Source of the DNA: Sindora glabra
Lineage: Eukaryota > Streptophyta > Magnoliopsida > Fabales > Fabaceae
DNA length: 64,000 bases
Reading direction: 5' to 3'
NCBI GenBank assembly: GCA_020226215.1
Contig: CM035227.1
Location: 5,945,343 to 6,009,342, forward strand
Below, piece by piece: positions 63,867 through 64,000 of this stretch. Each line of letters starts with the position of its first letter. Position 1 is the first letter of the stretch. Under the pieces are notes generated by a model. The model saw nothing but the letters and a program-made list of their open reading frames with translations, had not been told where the DNA came from and did no database searches. The position numbers were made by a program, and so were the translations under genes.

Positions 63867-64000
63867 GAAAGTCAATGCTGTCAGTCTCGTTAACAAGTGT
63901 GCTTGGGAACGTTATAATTACCGGGGACCACATTCCCACTTCCATATGATGCGCCTTAGTTGGGGCCGATTTGACGGTAACGGTGTTGCCATCTTTGGAA
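63867..64000 (-). other. Less AT-rich edge sequence, possible coding exon
   Basis: Base composition changes sharply from the AT-rich R3 tail. On the minus strand one frame is open to the window edge (DGNTVTVKSAPTKAHHMEVG and then MWSPVIITFPSTLVNETDS). On the plus strand another is open too (RGPHSHFHMMRLSWGRFDGN). I do not recognise a family, and the strand is uncertain. Confidence 0.3.

Overview
The window is nuclear DNA of a flowering plant, most likely a eudicot. It is AT-rich, its genes are split by GT-AG introns, and it is dense in plant transposable elements (Ty1/copia, L1 LINE, PIF/Harbinger, hAT-type MITE). The species cannot be fixed from the sequence. I saw no rRNA, tRNA, CRISPR or bacterial-style operon.

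Left half (1-33 kb): three tandem, same-orientation (minus strand) copies of a Yellow Stripe-Like gene of the YSL5/7/8 type, which belongs to the oligopeptide transporter (OPT) superfamily. Copy A (exons 1-2 only, 121-1907) runs off the left edge. Copies B (10561-14509) and C (21048-24716) are complete six-exon genes, each predicted to encode 692 aa with no internal stop. Exon lengths and phases are identical in B and C (406/155/98/135/187/1098 bp). The duplicated unit of about 10.2-10.5 kb also carries the 5' flank of each gene.

Each 5' flank ends in the same complex repeat. It has an approximately 600-bp AT-rich module, then tandem units of about 320 bp, then a central spacer, then the same units in opposite orientation, so it forms a long foldback-like structure. 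Inside one left-arm unit sits a Harbinger/Tourist-like insertion that carries a degenerate 30-bp minisatellite. All three intervals share this nesting, so it predates the gene duplications. Later private changes include an ~880-bp insertion and an intron-1 insertion in B, a threefold compound microsatellite upstream of A, and a hAT-like MITE downstream of the C interval.

Right half (33-64 kb): no intact host gene is recognisable. A second family of segmental duplications occurs as R1 (about 33.2-42.4 kb), R2 (about 42.5-49.1 kb) and a partial R3 (about 56.27-63.87 kb). R1 contains a decayed PIF/Harbinger transposase fragment followed by a decayed MYB/SANT-like second gene. R2 and R3 are separated by an old Ty1/copia element (49709-55981). 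R3 is split by a 5'-truncated L1-type LINE (57174-62993) with 10-bp target-site duplications, and the matching uninterrupted sites are visible in R1 and R2. The last ~135 bp are less AT-rich and could be the edge of another gene.

Functionally, only the YSL copies look like working genes: plasma-membrane or endomembrane carriers expected to move metal-nicotianamine complexes or related peptides. The rest is a record of repeat insertion, local duplication and decay that probably helped the YSL cluster expand by unequal recombination.
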